This document shows, in pieces, positions 52,678 through 61,051 of a stretch of 64,000 nt of DNA. Numbering within the stretch: position 1 is the first letter of the stretch; every line of letters starts with the position of its first letter. The stretch spans positions 1 to 64,000 of the forward strand of contig NZ_JARZHH010000039.1 of the NCBI RefSeq assembly GCF_029946515.1, written 5' to 3'. Source of the stretch: Polyangium sp. 6x1 (GTDB taxonomy: Bacteria; Myxococcota_A; Polyangia; Polyangiales; Polyangiaceae). Below the pieces are notes generated by a model that had not been told where the DNA came from, ran no database searches, and saw only the letters and a program-made list of their open reading frames with translations. The position numbers were made by a program, and so were the translations under genes.

Positions 52678-55538
52678 TCGACGCGCAGCCCGAACCGCAC
52701 CTGCCGCGGCGCCTGCCACGCCACGGGTTTTCCGTACCGCGGGTTCTCGACGAGGTCCTCGGGGACGTCGTCCGGCGTGCCGTCCGGAATGGCTTGCACG
52801 TCGTTGTACGTGTAATTCTGATCGACCGCCGTCTCCGTCTGGCTGCCCGCGAGGTTGTAGATCTCGACGCTCGCGCCGAGCCGCAGATCCTTGCGGAGCT
52901 GGGCCGACACGCCGAGACGCGCGTCGATGCGGTTCACCCACGGCGTCCGCCCGGCGGACCCGCGCGGCAGAATGAACACCTCGCCGTCCCCGAACAACGC
53001 GTGCGAGCCGAGCATGCTGTACGGCGTCCCCGATCGCCCCGTGTATCCCGCGCCGGCCTCCAGGATCACCCCGGCCGGCAGGACGAACTCTTTCCCGGCG
53101 TACAGCTTGACCGAATGCGTGTGATCCCCGGGCAAGAGCCCGGTCCGGTTCGTGTCGAGCTCGGGCTCGTCGAAATCGGTCGTGTTGTTCGGATCGAGCT
53201 GCCCCGTGTCCTGCCGGAAGAAGCCGCTGTAATTGCCGTACAGCGAGGAGAACGTATAACTCGCGATCCCGACGAACCCGCCCGCGAACGGCCGCATCAC
53301 CGTGATGGAGAGCCCATTGTAGACCCGCTCCGCCTCGGTCGCGAAGACCGCGGCCCCCGCGCCCGGATTGCCGATCAAGAATCCGCCCGTCGACAAACTC
53401 GTATCCTCGAGCGCGCGAATGAGCTCGTCGTGCACGAACACGGCCCCGAGCCGCACGCCGAGAGGCACAAGGACCTCGGCCCCCGCCACGATCTGATGCG
53501 ACGCGGGCGCGGACGTGTCGGGGTCCACCGCGTTCCGGCCGCCTTGCAAGGAGTACAGCGTGCTCGGCTGCGCCGGATTCACGATCACGGAAGCCGACTC
53601 CCGCCCGCATCCGCCATACAGATCCTCCGGCGCGTTGACGCGGCAGCCGCTCGTCTGATGAAAGCTCGAAAGCCGCGTTTCCTTCGCGAGCGCTCGCACC
53701 GAGACGTCGAGCGGCACGGACTGGTACCGCATCCCGTACGTCGCGAAGATCCGCGCCCGTCCCTTCTTCGTCGGATCCCACGTGACCGCGGCGCGCGGCG
53801 CGATCATGAACGGCAGCGCGAGCGTCCCCGCGCCAAACACCTGCGCGTCGTAACGCACGCTCGCCTCGATCACGAACCCGTCCACGATGCGCCACGTATC
53901 CGCGAGGAACGCGCCCGCCCCGTACGACGAGGCCCGCGTGGTCGTGCTGTCGTACGTCACCGGCGCATCGGGGCCGGCGAGATACCCGAACCGCTCATTC
54001 CGCACGAAAGACCCGCCGAGGCTCTCCCGCACGAGGGCGGCGCCGGAGTACCCTTGCACCCGCGACACCGTCGCGACCTCGAAATCGATCCCGGCGCGGA
54101 TCTTGTGCTCGCCGAGCCCACGCGCGCGCAGCGACACGACGGCGCGCCCCTCGATCCGATCCGCGGTGAACCGGGAGAGCAGCCCGGGGCCCCCCATGGA
54201 ATACGGGCCCGCGGCGCAGTTCAGCGCGAACAAGATCGGGGCGCCGGGCGGGGAGCACACGGGATATGCGCTGGTCGGAAGATCCTCGAAATCGTCGATC
54301 GGGTGGGGCGGGACCGAATCCAGCGGCCGGTTCCAGAGCACCCGCGGCACGTGCGCGAGGGTCCCCGGCGTGCCGATGTCGTCGACGCCCGATCCATCCG
54401 CCGCGCGCGTCTCGGTCTGGCTGCGCACCCAGCCGAGCGCCGTGTCGAGCCGCGCATCGCGCCCGAGCAAGCTCGTCCCGCGCAGCACGACCGCATTCGT
54501 GAGCGCCGTCTCGCGCCGGCCCATGGCCGTGAGCTCTCCATTCAAGTTGTCGACCCCGATCGCGTCACTCCGCGGATCGAATGCATACGTCGCGCCGCCC
54601 CCGGACCCCGCGTAGGTCCCGAACACGGACAGCGTGACCTCCTGCGCCTTCGAATGCCGGTACGTGAGCTTGCCGATCCATTGCCCGACGTCCCCCTGGG
54701 CAAACTCCGTGCGCTCCGTCCCGGCGAGCCGCGTCTTCACCTGCGCGCCCGTCTCCGGGTCGAGGGTCGGCTTGGCTCCGAAGACGTCGCCGAAATCGTC
54801 CGACGGGGTCCACGTCATCGCGTTCAGGCTGCGATCCAGGCGATAACGCCGCCGGGCGAGGCTGCCGCCCGCGAAAAAGAAGAGCCGATCCTTTACAATC
54901 GGCCCCCCCACGGATCCGCCGAGATCCCGCACGCCGTCGAGCCGCGGATCCGTATGAATGACCGTGTTCTCGAAGACCCGCAGCGGCCTTTCCCCTTCGA
55001 GCGCGCCCGGCGCGAGGCTGCCCCACGTCGACGCGTGGAATCGATCCCCGCCGCTCTTCGTCGTGACGTCGTACACCCCGCCCATGCCCCGCCCGAATGC
55101 AACGTCGGCCCCCGCGACCGTCACGTCGGCCCGCTCGACGAACTCCATCGAGAGCGGCATCTGGAGGACGCCGAGGACCGGATTGCCCACACGAATCCCG
55201 TCCACGAAAAACGTATTCTCCGGCGAGCTCGCCCCGACGAAGGACACGCCGTACAGGTCTTCCTGCGTCCCCGGCAAGAGGAGCGCGAGGTTCTCGAACG
55301 ATCGCGCGGGCCCGCCGCGCAGCTCCGGCGCCATGAGCGGCAGGAGGCGCACGCCGGCCGGATCGATCGATTCTCCGAAGCGCGCCCCGCTGCCGGCGCC
55401 GAGGCCGCTCGGCAAGGGCTCTTCCGCGAGGACGACGGGTGTGGCGAGAAAAACGCCCACGAGGAAGGCGACACCGGGGATCCGGAAAGGAAAAACCACG
55501 TTTCGTACTCCAAACGTTCGTCGCGCCGAACGGGTCAA
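52671..55538 (-). CDS. TonB-dependent receptor, Oar-like, without the usual carboxypeptidase-like domain
   Basis: 955 residues with a signal peptide (cut near VLA-EE). A plug domain (about 70-170: SFENLALLLPGTQEDLYGVSF, ENTFFVDGIRVGNP, GRGMGGVYDVTTKSGG) precedes a large barrel ending in RFGLRVDY, with the C-terminal aromatic residue. VTTKSGGDxFHAS is the Oar-type signature. Oar proteins normally start with a CarboxypepD_reg domain; here the mature protein goes straight into the plug. It overlaps the upstream lipoprotein stop by 4 bp (ATGA). Probably takes up peptides, siderophores or polymers, or exports protein as Oar does. Confidence 0.9.
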   Translation of the reverse strand: MTRSARRTFGVRNVVFPFRIPGVAFLVGVFLATPVVLAEEPLPSGLGAGSGARFGESIDPAGVRLLPLMAPELRGGPARSFENLALLLPGTQEDLYGVSFVGASSPENTFFVDGIRVGNPVLGVLQMPLSMEFVERADVTVAGADVAFGRGMGGVYDVTTKSGGDRFHASTWGSLAPGALEGERPLRVFENTVIHTDPRLDGVRDLGGSVGGPIVKDRLFFFAGGSLARRRYRLDRSLNAMTWTPSDDFGDVFGAKPTLDPETGAQVKTRLAGTERTEFAQGDVGQWIGKLTYRHSKAQEVTLSVFGTYAGSGGGATYAFDPRSDAIGVDNLNGELTAMGRRETALTNAVVLRGTSLLGRDARLDTALGWVRSQTETRAADGSGVDDIGTPGTLAHVPRVLWNRPLDSVPPHPIDDFEDLPTSAYPVCSPPGAPILFALNCAAGPYSMGGPGLLSRFTADRIEGRAVVSLRARGLGEHKIRAGIDFEVATVSRVQGYSGAALVRESLGGSFVRNERFGYLAGPDAPVTYDSTTTRASSYGAGAFLADTWRIVDGFVIEASVRYDAQVFGAGTLALPFMIAPRAAVTWDPTKKGRARIFATYGMRYQSVPLDVSVRALAKETRLSSFHQTSGCRVNAPEDLYGGCGRESASVIVNPAQPSTLYSLQGGRNAVDPDTSAPASHQIVAGAEVLVPLGVRLGAVFVHDELIRALEDTSLSTGGFLIGNPGAGAAVFATEAERVYNGLSITVMRPFAGGFVGIASYTFSSLYGNYSGFFRQDTGQLDPNNTTDFDEPELDTNRTGLLPGDHTHSVKLYAGKEFVLPAGVILEAGAGYTGRSGTPYSMLGSHALFGDGEVFILPRGSAGRTPWVNRIDARLGVSAQLRKDLRLGASVEIYNLAGSQTETAVDQNYTYNDVQAIPDGTPDDVPEDLVENPRYGKPVAWQAPRQVRFGLRVDY

Positions 55539-56281
55539 AGCGGATCCAGCGGGGAGCCCACGAGCACGCAGTGGAGCGTGTTCGAATCACAACGCGTCTG
55601 GATGCGCGGGTCGATCCCGGAGCCGGACGGGTTGCCCGTGCTCGGATCGGGCTCCGGTGAGCAAAGCTCGTCCCCCGGGGTGGCCTCCGGGAAAAACGAG
55701 CTGCAGTCGACCGACGGCGAGAGCGCCGAGACCTCGTACCTCACCGAGCACCCGTTCGTGAGGTCTTCCACCGTGAGCTCCGCGGCGAACCGCACGCCCG
55801 GCAGGCTGTGGGTGACGAGCATCCGGAGGTCCTTCCAGGTCTCCCGCACGTGCGCGCCCGGCACCTCGAAGGGGTTGCCGAGATCGTCGAAAACCACCTG
55901 CGAAGGAAACTGGACATCGGCCGGCGCGAGGTCGCCGGGGCGGCACAACCCATCCGCGTCCGCGAGCTCCGGGAAGGAGCCGAACGAATACGGCCGCTGC
56001 TCGTCGCGGTCGACCATGAACGCCATCTGGCCCATGAACGACGATTGCACGGCGATGCTCGGCCGGCTCGAATCCGGCCCGTCCGGGCCTCTGCCGGGAT
56101 ACACCTCGATCCCCACCTCCTCGCCGATGCGGATGTCGCACAGGCCGCCGCTCTGCGAGAGGACCCGGTACCGCGCGTAGTAAGGCGCGGTGGCGACGTG
56201 GCACGGCGCAGGCGGGTCTTCACAACCCGCGGTCGCCGCGAGCAAGAGCAAAGGGGCGATCCGACGCAAGAGGGTAAGCAT
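55535..56281 (-). CDS. Lipoprotein coupled to the TonB-dependent receptor
   Basis: 248 residues from ATG 56281 (GTG 56293 is possible). Lipobox ATAGC, then a Cys-rich mature part (CHVATAPYYARYRV, LCDIRIGEEVGIEVYPG, LCRPGD, NGCSVRYEVSALSPSVDCSSFF, TRCDSNTLHC). No family recognised. The 4-bp overlap with the receptor means coupled translation, so by analogy with SusD- or surface-lipoprotein partners it may capture the receptor's ligand; this is inference. Confidence 0.82.
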   Translation of the reverse strand: MLTLLRRIAPLLLLAATAGCEDPPAPCHVATAPYYARYRVLSQSGGLCDIRIGEEVGIEVYPGRGPDGPDSSRPSIAVQSSFMGQMAFMVDRDEQRPYSFGSFPELADADGLCRPGDLAPADVQFPSQVVFDDLGNPFEVPGAHVRETWKDLRMLVTHSLPGVRFAAELTVEDLTNGCSVRYEVSALSPSVDCSSFFPEATPGDELCSPEPDPSTGNPSGSGIDPRIQTRCDSNTLHCVLVGSPLDPL

Positions 56282-56339
56282 GTGGGGCAGCACCCATGCT
56301 ACAGGACGTGCGATGCCCCGACAATCGGGATGTTTGCGA

Positions 56340-56864
56340 TCAACCTCGATTGCTCTTCACGGGCACCCCGGCTTCCCGCAGGAAAACGACGACGGGGCGG
56401 AGCGCGTGCGCCGGACCTTTGCCGAGCCGTAGCTCCTCGCCGTTTTTCATTGTAAGCGCGAGCCAGCGCGGCTCGAACCCGGGCTCCGTCGATTCGCCTT
56501 CGACCCCCGCCACCACGGGCGTCGCCGCGTGGACGAGGCCACGCGCGTCGAGCGTCCGGGAAAAACCCCGGCCCTCTTGCACGATCTCGCCTCGCTCGAG
56601 GTCGATCCGGAAGCGCCCGTGCTTGCGCGCGCTCCGCCGCGCGATGCGATTGCCGATCGCGGAGGCCGTCGTCCAGACGATCGCGATGAGCAGGATGGGG
56701 AGCGGCGCCGCCCGGAGCCCGACGATGATGGAGACGAGGATCGACGCGACGAGCGCGAACGGCGCGTAGAGCTTCACCAGCGTATCGGCGAAGCCCCCGG
56801 GGCAGTCGCAGACGAGCACGAGCGGCCCCTCGGCCACGATCGTGCCCGCCTCGTTCTGCAGCAA
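56340..56864 (-). CDS. Small two-helix membrane protein
   Basis: About 174 residues. The start is TTG 56864, selected because GGAGGAG sits nine bases upstream; TTG 56882 has no such site. A membrane hairpin (FALVASILVSIIVGL, PLPILLIAIVWTTASAIG) separates an N-terminal part from a C-terminal PH-like beta part (HGRFRIDLERGEIVQEGRGFSRTL). No family recognised. Confidence 0.75.
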   Translation of the reverse strand: MLQNEAGTIVAEGPLVLVCDCPGGFADTLVKLYAPFALVASILVSIIVGLRAAPLPILLIAIVWTTASAIGNRIARRSARKHGRFRIDLERGEIVQEGRGFSRTLDARGLVHAATPVVAGVEGESTEPGFEPRWLALTMKNGEELRLGKGPAHALRPVVVFLREAGVPVKSNRG

Positions 56865-56946
56865 TGTCTCCCGCTCCTCCAACGAGGCCCTTGTTCCTCA
56901 TCCCGCCCCACGTGGCAAGATCGAAGCGGGCGCGCGGCTTCGGCTT

Positions 56947-57771
56947 TCAGCCCGTCGGGCGCTTCCGCGAGCGCCACTCGCGCAGGACACGGATCCCGAG
57001 CAGCGCCGCCGCGAGCCCCACGACGAACGCGATTCCGATCGGCAAAGGCTCGAGCTCCCGCCGAAGGCCCTCGCTCGCCCCGCGCGCGGCCGAGCGGCTG
57101 AGCGTGGCCACGATGTCGTTCACGCAAGGCTCGCCCCTCTTGTCCGTGCACTGCGCGACCTCGTCCTTCGCCGCGGCGAGGGCCCCGCGCACCGCCGCCC
57201 CGGCCGCGCGCTCGGCCGCCGCCGCCATCGCGTCCGCGAGCGGCCCCTCGGCGTCCGGCCCGAACCAGCCAGCGATCTCGCTGCCCATCGCCTGCGTCAG
57301 CGACCGGCCCATCTCGCCCGAGACCTCGCCGATCATCGTCGTCGCCTCGTTTTCCCGGCTGTTCATGCCTCGCACGAGCCCCATCGCCGCCTGCTCGCCG
57401 GCCCTCGCGGCCGCCTGGCTGATGGGCCCGCGCTCATCCATCACGGTATCGACCGCCGTCCGCAGGGACTCCGAGACAAGGTGCCGCACGATCCACCGCT
57501 GCTCAGGCACGGTCGCCGTGAGCCCTTGCATCGCGCCTCGCATCACGTCCGCCGAGATCGCCTTGATTCCCGGGGGCGGCCCGGCCGCGAGCGCATTCGT
57601 CAGAAAACGATCGAGCAAGAGCCCCATCTTGCGGGCGAGCTCGGCGTCCTCGGGAGGCCTCTCGAGCGCGGAAATCGCGCCCAGCGTCGCCTCCCGGGCG
57701 GGCTTCTGGACATTCGCGGCGCACCCGAGCATCACGAGCCCGAGCACGATCGCCAGCATGATCGCTCTCAT
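56947..57771 (-). CDS. Lipoprotein with a C-terminal membrane helix
   Basis: 274 residues from ATG 57771, preceded by GGGGGGAT. Lipobox VMLGC, a helical mature part, then a C-terminal helix (LPIGIAFVVGLAAALLGIRVL) and basic end RSRKRPTG, so the protein is held to membranes at both ends. The two ends in one protein suggest it either spans the periplasm or stays flat on the inner membrane. Unknown family. Confidence 0.78.
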   Translation of the reverse strand: MRAIMLAIVLGLVMLGCAANVQKPAREATLGAISALERPPEDAELARKMGLLLDRFLTNALAAGPPPGIKAISADVMRGAMQGLTATVPEQRWIVRHLVSESLRTAVDTVMDERGPISQAAARAGEQAAMGLVRGMNSRENEATTMIGEVSGEMGRSLTQAMGSEIAGWFGPDAEGPLADAMAAAAERAAGAAVRGALAAAKDEVAQCTDKRGEPCVNDIVATLSRSAARGASEGLRRELEPLPIGIAFVVGLAAALLGIRVLREWRSRKRPTG

Positions 57772-57886
57772 ATCGATCCCCCCGTACCGGGCGCATGCGT
57801 GCACCTCCCGCGCCGGGCGCCCCCTGCACGCGCGTACGTTCGCGGCGAACCGGTTTTTCAGGTGGAACGGGGGACGCGAAGCGCGC

Positions 57887-58315
57887 TCAGGTCACGCCGT
57901 ACCAGCGCTTCGTCTCGGGCTTCATCCACATGATGAGCAGCGGGATCGTGATGGGCAGACAGCACGTATTCCACAGCATGTTCAGCCCGATCAGGACGAT
58001 CCCCATCGTGTAGGCCCATTTCGCCTTGCCGGCGAAGAGCACGACCGCGTGCGGGATGATGATGAGAAACGACAGGCCCGCCAGGAAGATCCCCGCCACC
58101 CATTCTCCGGCCGCGGACGACCCGGACATCCCCCGCATGGCCGGCCCGAGCATCAGGTAAAGCCCTGTCCCGAACGCGCCGAGGAGCATGAGGATCATCA
58201 GCACCGCATAGATGCGGAAATAATAAACGCCTTCCGGCGGACGATCCTCCTCCATCAAGAGAGGCGTCCCGGGGGGAGCGCCGGAGGGGATGAAGTACGG
58301 GCCCTGATGGCTCAT
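57887..58315 (-). CDS. Four-helix membrane protein
   Basis: 142 residues, start ATG 58315. Four hydrophobic segments: FRIYAVLMILMLLGAFGTGLY, EWVAGIFLAGLSFLIIIP, WAYTMGIVLIGLNMLWN and CCLPITIPLLIMWM. N-terminal part is Pro-rich. Not recognised. Confidence 0.75.
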   Translation of the reverse strand: MSHQGPYFIPSGAPPGTPLLMEEDRPPEGVYYFRIYAVLMILMLLGAFGTGLYLMLGPAMRGMSGSSAAGEWVAGIFLAGLSFLIIIPHAVVLFAGKAKWAYTMGIVLIGLNMLWNTCCLPITIPLLIMWMKPETKRWYGVT

Positions 58316-58630
58316 GACGTCCGGCCATCATCACCCGAGTTCGCCGGAGCCGGCAAGGCCTCCGTCCACCTCTCCCTCGCGGCCCAGCTCGCCGCGTCGC
58401 TCGCCCACGCCGAGCAGGAGCTCGCGCGGCTCGTCGCTCTCCTCCGCGACGCCGCGCCTCGCACGCCCGGCGCCTCGCGCACGCGCGCCACAGCCGCGGC
58501 GAGGGTCGTGCGGCGCCGAGCCCGCGCCCTCGCTTCTCCCCTGCACGCTTTTCCCGTTGGCGTGATCGTCGCAAGCGTCGGCCGGCGCGGGCTCCGCCGA
58601 TCCTGTCGGACAGGGCCCCGGGAGGAATCC
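58316..58630. other. Intergenic region without a convincing gene
   Basis: About 315 bp between two divergently read small genes. A plus-strand frame (58306 on, EFAGAGKASVHLSLAAQLAASLAHAEQE) runs in frame into the next gene but has no ribosome-binding site and soon becomes Arg-rich. A minus-strand frame is equally poor. I see no clear promoter. Confidence 0.35.
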
Positions 58631-58951
58631 ATGGATCAGTCGTTCGACGTCTCCACGCAGGGCATGACCTCCACGCTGAACAAGAACGAGGGCAGGACGA
58701 CGCAGCTCATCGAGCGCCAAACCTCGCGCCTCCCCTCGATCGCGTACCTCGGCCTCGCGTTCGGGTCGATGTTGATCTCGGCCAGCCTCGCAGCCTCGGC
58801 GCGCCCGCAGCGCCGCTTTGGTTACTCGAAGCGCCTCGAGCTCGCGAACTTCGTCGGGCAGTGGGTGCCGTCGCTCTTGCTGATCGGCGTCTACAACAAG
58901 CTCGTCAAGGTCGAGCACGAGATGCTGGCCTCGCGCAGCGTGGTGCGCTGA
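58631..58951 (+). CDS. Small membrane protein
   Basis: 106 residues. GGGAGG precedes ATG 58631. Polar N-terminus with STQGMTSTLNKNEGRTTQLIE, one clear helix (IAYLGLAFGSMLISASLAASA) and a second weaker one (FVGQWVPSLLLIGVYNKLV). Not recognised. Confidence 0.72.
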   Translation: MDQSFDVSTQGMTSTLNKNEGRTTQLIERQTSRLPSIAYLGLAFGSMLISASLAASARPQRRFGYSKRLELANFVGQWVPSLLLIGVYNKLVKVEHEMLASRSVVR

Positions 58952-59092
58952 AGCGCGACGAAATCCGTCGGCGCGTGATCTCCCGCGAGCCCCCGCGAAA
59001 AACGCGCCTCCCGTAGACACACGGAGAGGCCCTCGCGTATCGTGCTCGGCTCGGGAGGTCGCTCGGCTCGCGGCTTCCGTTCGGAGGTCGCC

Positions 59093-61048
59093 ATGGCAGA
59101 GGCCAAGCGCGTCGATTTCAATGCATTGCCGAGGGAGGTGCGGGAGCGGCTCATCAGCTGCATGCAGCACCAGTCGTACCCGTACCCCCTTTTGTCGAGC
59201 ATCCCCTCGCAAGGCGCGGCCATCGCAGGGTGGTTCGTCCTCGCGCTCCTCGGCTTCATCCTCGTCGTCGGCACGCTGCTGCACAAGTTCGGCGAGGAGC
59301 TCCAGTCGATGCCGGTGATGTTCCTTTACTTCCTCGGCACGGCGATCGTCCTCTTGTCGATCCTGTTCTTGATCCGTCGCGTCCGCCTCGGCTCCGCGCT
59401 GCCGTACAAGCCCGGACGCTTCCTTTTCCCGATGGATTTCATCAACGCCGAGGATCGCGTCCTGCGCATCGTGCCGATGAGCGCGCTCGTGGATTTCCGC
59501 GGCGTCCATCAGCACACGAACGGCATTTACAACGGCACGACGCTCACCTTCACGTTCGAGGGTGGCATCACCGAGACGTTCACGATCCACGGCAAGGAGC
59601 GCGCGGAGGAGGTCCTCCGGCAGCTCGGCGCCTCGCAGCGCGCGATCCGCGAGGCGGCAGAGGCGCGTGACATCGAGGCGCTGATGAAGATCGATCCGCT
59701 CTTCGAGGTGCGGGTCAAGGACACCTGGGCCGTGCAGGCGCCGCGCGACGAGGACATGCAGCAGCCGGCCGCGAAATCGCTCGGCGCGCTCCTCGCGAAG
59801 GGCACGATCCTCGGCGTCGCCGCCGGCGCCGCGGCCCTGGTCGCCCTGCCGATGTGGCACACGCGCAACGTCGCGAGCGACGAGGCGATGTTCACGCACG
59901 CGAAAGAAGTCGATCGCGAGTGGTTGTGGGAGCAGTACGTCCGCGAAGGCAAGCGTCACCTCGACGAGGCGCGCGACGAGCTGCTGCCGCGCGCGGCGCT
60001 CCGCGAGGCCAAGGAGAAGGGCTCGGTCACGGCGCTGCGCGACTTCCTCAAGAAATACCCCACGTCGGTGGTCGAGAAGGAGGCGCGCAACGAGATCCAC
60101 GCGCTCTTCACGAAGACGCTCGGCGAGTTCCGCGAGCAGGCTTCGACGGACGATCCGAAGCTCCAGCCGTTCATGGAGAAGCTGCTCGGCTACCTCGAGA
60201 AAAATGACACGGCCCGCGTCGAGGCGCGCTTCGAGGCGCCGTCGACCGAGAAGCTCGGCAAGGTCGACCAGCTCCTCCGCGAGAAGGGCGCCGAGATCGA
60301 GGGCGGCAACATCGTCCCGGTGGCCCCGCATTTCGGCGAGAAGGTCAGCGTGCAGCGCGAGGCCGAGATCGTGCGGAGCCTGCAACAGGGCTTCGAAAAG
60401 GTCTTCCCGGCCGACGTGATGGCGCTGAAGCAAGGCCCGCGCATCGGCCCCGACGGCAAGCCCCTCGCGGAGCAGCCGAAGGACGACCGCGACCCGTACG
60501 ATCGGCTGCGCGAGGCCGCCGGCAGCAAGAACCCCGCGGAGATGCGCGCGGCGCTCGCGGCGATCGACGCGCGCGACGGCAAGATCACGAAGGACCCCGA
60601 CGTGAACGACGTCCAGGCGCCGACGATCGAGGTGCGTTACGAGGTGAGCTGGGCCGGCGATTTCTTCACCGAGGAAAAGGGCGACCGCAAGTTCGTCGGC
60701 ATCGTGGTCTTCTTCCACGTGGCCATGAAGATCCCGGGCGAGACGGACAAACTCGAGTTCGACCTGCCCGTGCAGCCGCCGGATCACTTCACAGTCGACT
60801 ACACGAACCCGATGTACGGCATCGGCGGTGGCCCGAGCGAGGGCCGCGTCTACGACGTCATGGCGGCGCGCGCGTTCGATCAGCTCAGCGACAGGATGCG
60901 CCGCGTCTTCTTCAAGGTCGGCAGCAAGGCCTACGGCCCGCTCGATCCCGATGATGTCCAGGAGGAGGCCCCGACGCCCGAAGGCGTGTTCGGCCTCCCC
61001 AACGGCAAAGCCCCGCCGCCGGGGAAGCGGACGGGGACGAAGCTGTAG
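59093..61048 (+). CDS. Large unknown membrane protein
   Basis: 651 residues; GGAGGT lies before ATG 59093. Two helices near the N-terminus (AGWFVLALLGFILVVGTLL, MFLYFLGTAIVLLSILFLI), a PH-like beta region with the hallmark GVHQHTNGIYNGTTLTFTFEGG, a third helix (LGALLAKGTILGVAAGAAALVALP), then a long charged helical part containing a tetratricopeptide-like HLDEARDELLPRAALREAKEKG segment and a terminal beta domain (IEVRYEVSWAGDFFTEEKGDRKF). Function unknown. Confidence 0.82.
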   Translation: MAEAKRVDFNALPREVRERLISCMQHQSYPYPLLSSIPSQGAAIAGWFVLALLGFILVVGTLLHKFGEELQSMPVMFLYFLGTAIVLLSILFLIRRVRLGSALPYKPGRFLFPMDFINAEDRVLRIVPMSALVDFRGVHQHTNGIYNGTTLTFTFEGGITETFTIHGKERAEEVLRQLGASQRAIREAAEARDIEALMKIDPLFEVRVKDTWAVQAPRDEDMQQPAAKSLGALLAKGTILGVAAGAAALVALPMWHTRNVASDEAMFTHAKEVDREWLWEQYVREGKRHLDEARDELLPRAALREAKEKGSVTALRDFLKKYPTSVVEKEARNEIHALFTKTLGEFREQASTDDPKLQPFMEKLLGYLEKNDTARVEARFEAPSTEKLGKVDQLLREKGAEIEGGNIVPVAPHFGEKVSVQREAEIVRSLQQGFEKVFPADVMALKQGPRIGPDGKPLAEQPKDDRDPYDRLREAAGSKNPAEMRAALAAIDARDGKITKDPDVNDVQAPTIEVRYEVSWAGDFFTEEKGDRKFVGIVVFFHVAMKIPGETDKLEFDLPVQPPDHFTVDYTNPMYGIGGGPSEGRVYDVMAARAFDQLSDRMRRVFFKVGSKAYGPLDPDDVQEEAPTPEGVFGLPNGKAPPPGKRTGTKL

Positions 61049-61051
61049 AGG

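Noticed and set aside
58306-58630. In-frame N-terminal extension of the 58631 gene
   Set aside because: No ribosome-binding site and soon Arg-rich; GGGAGG points to ATG 58631.
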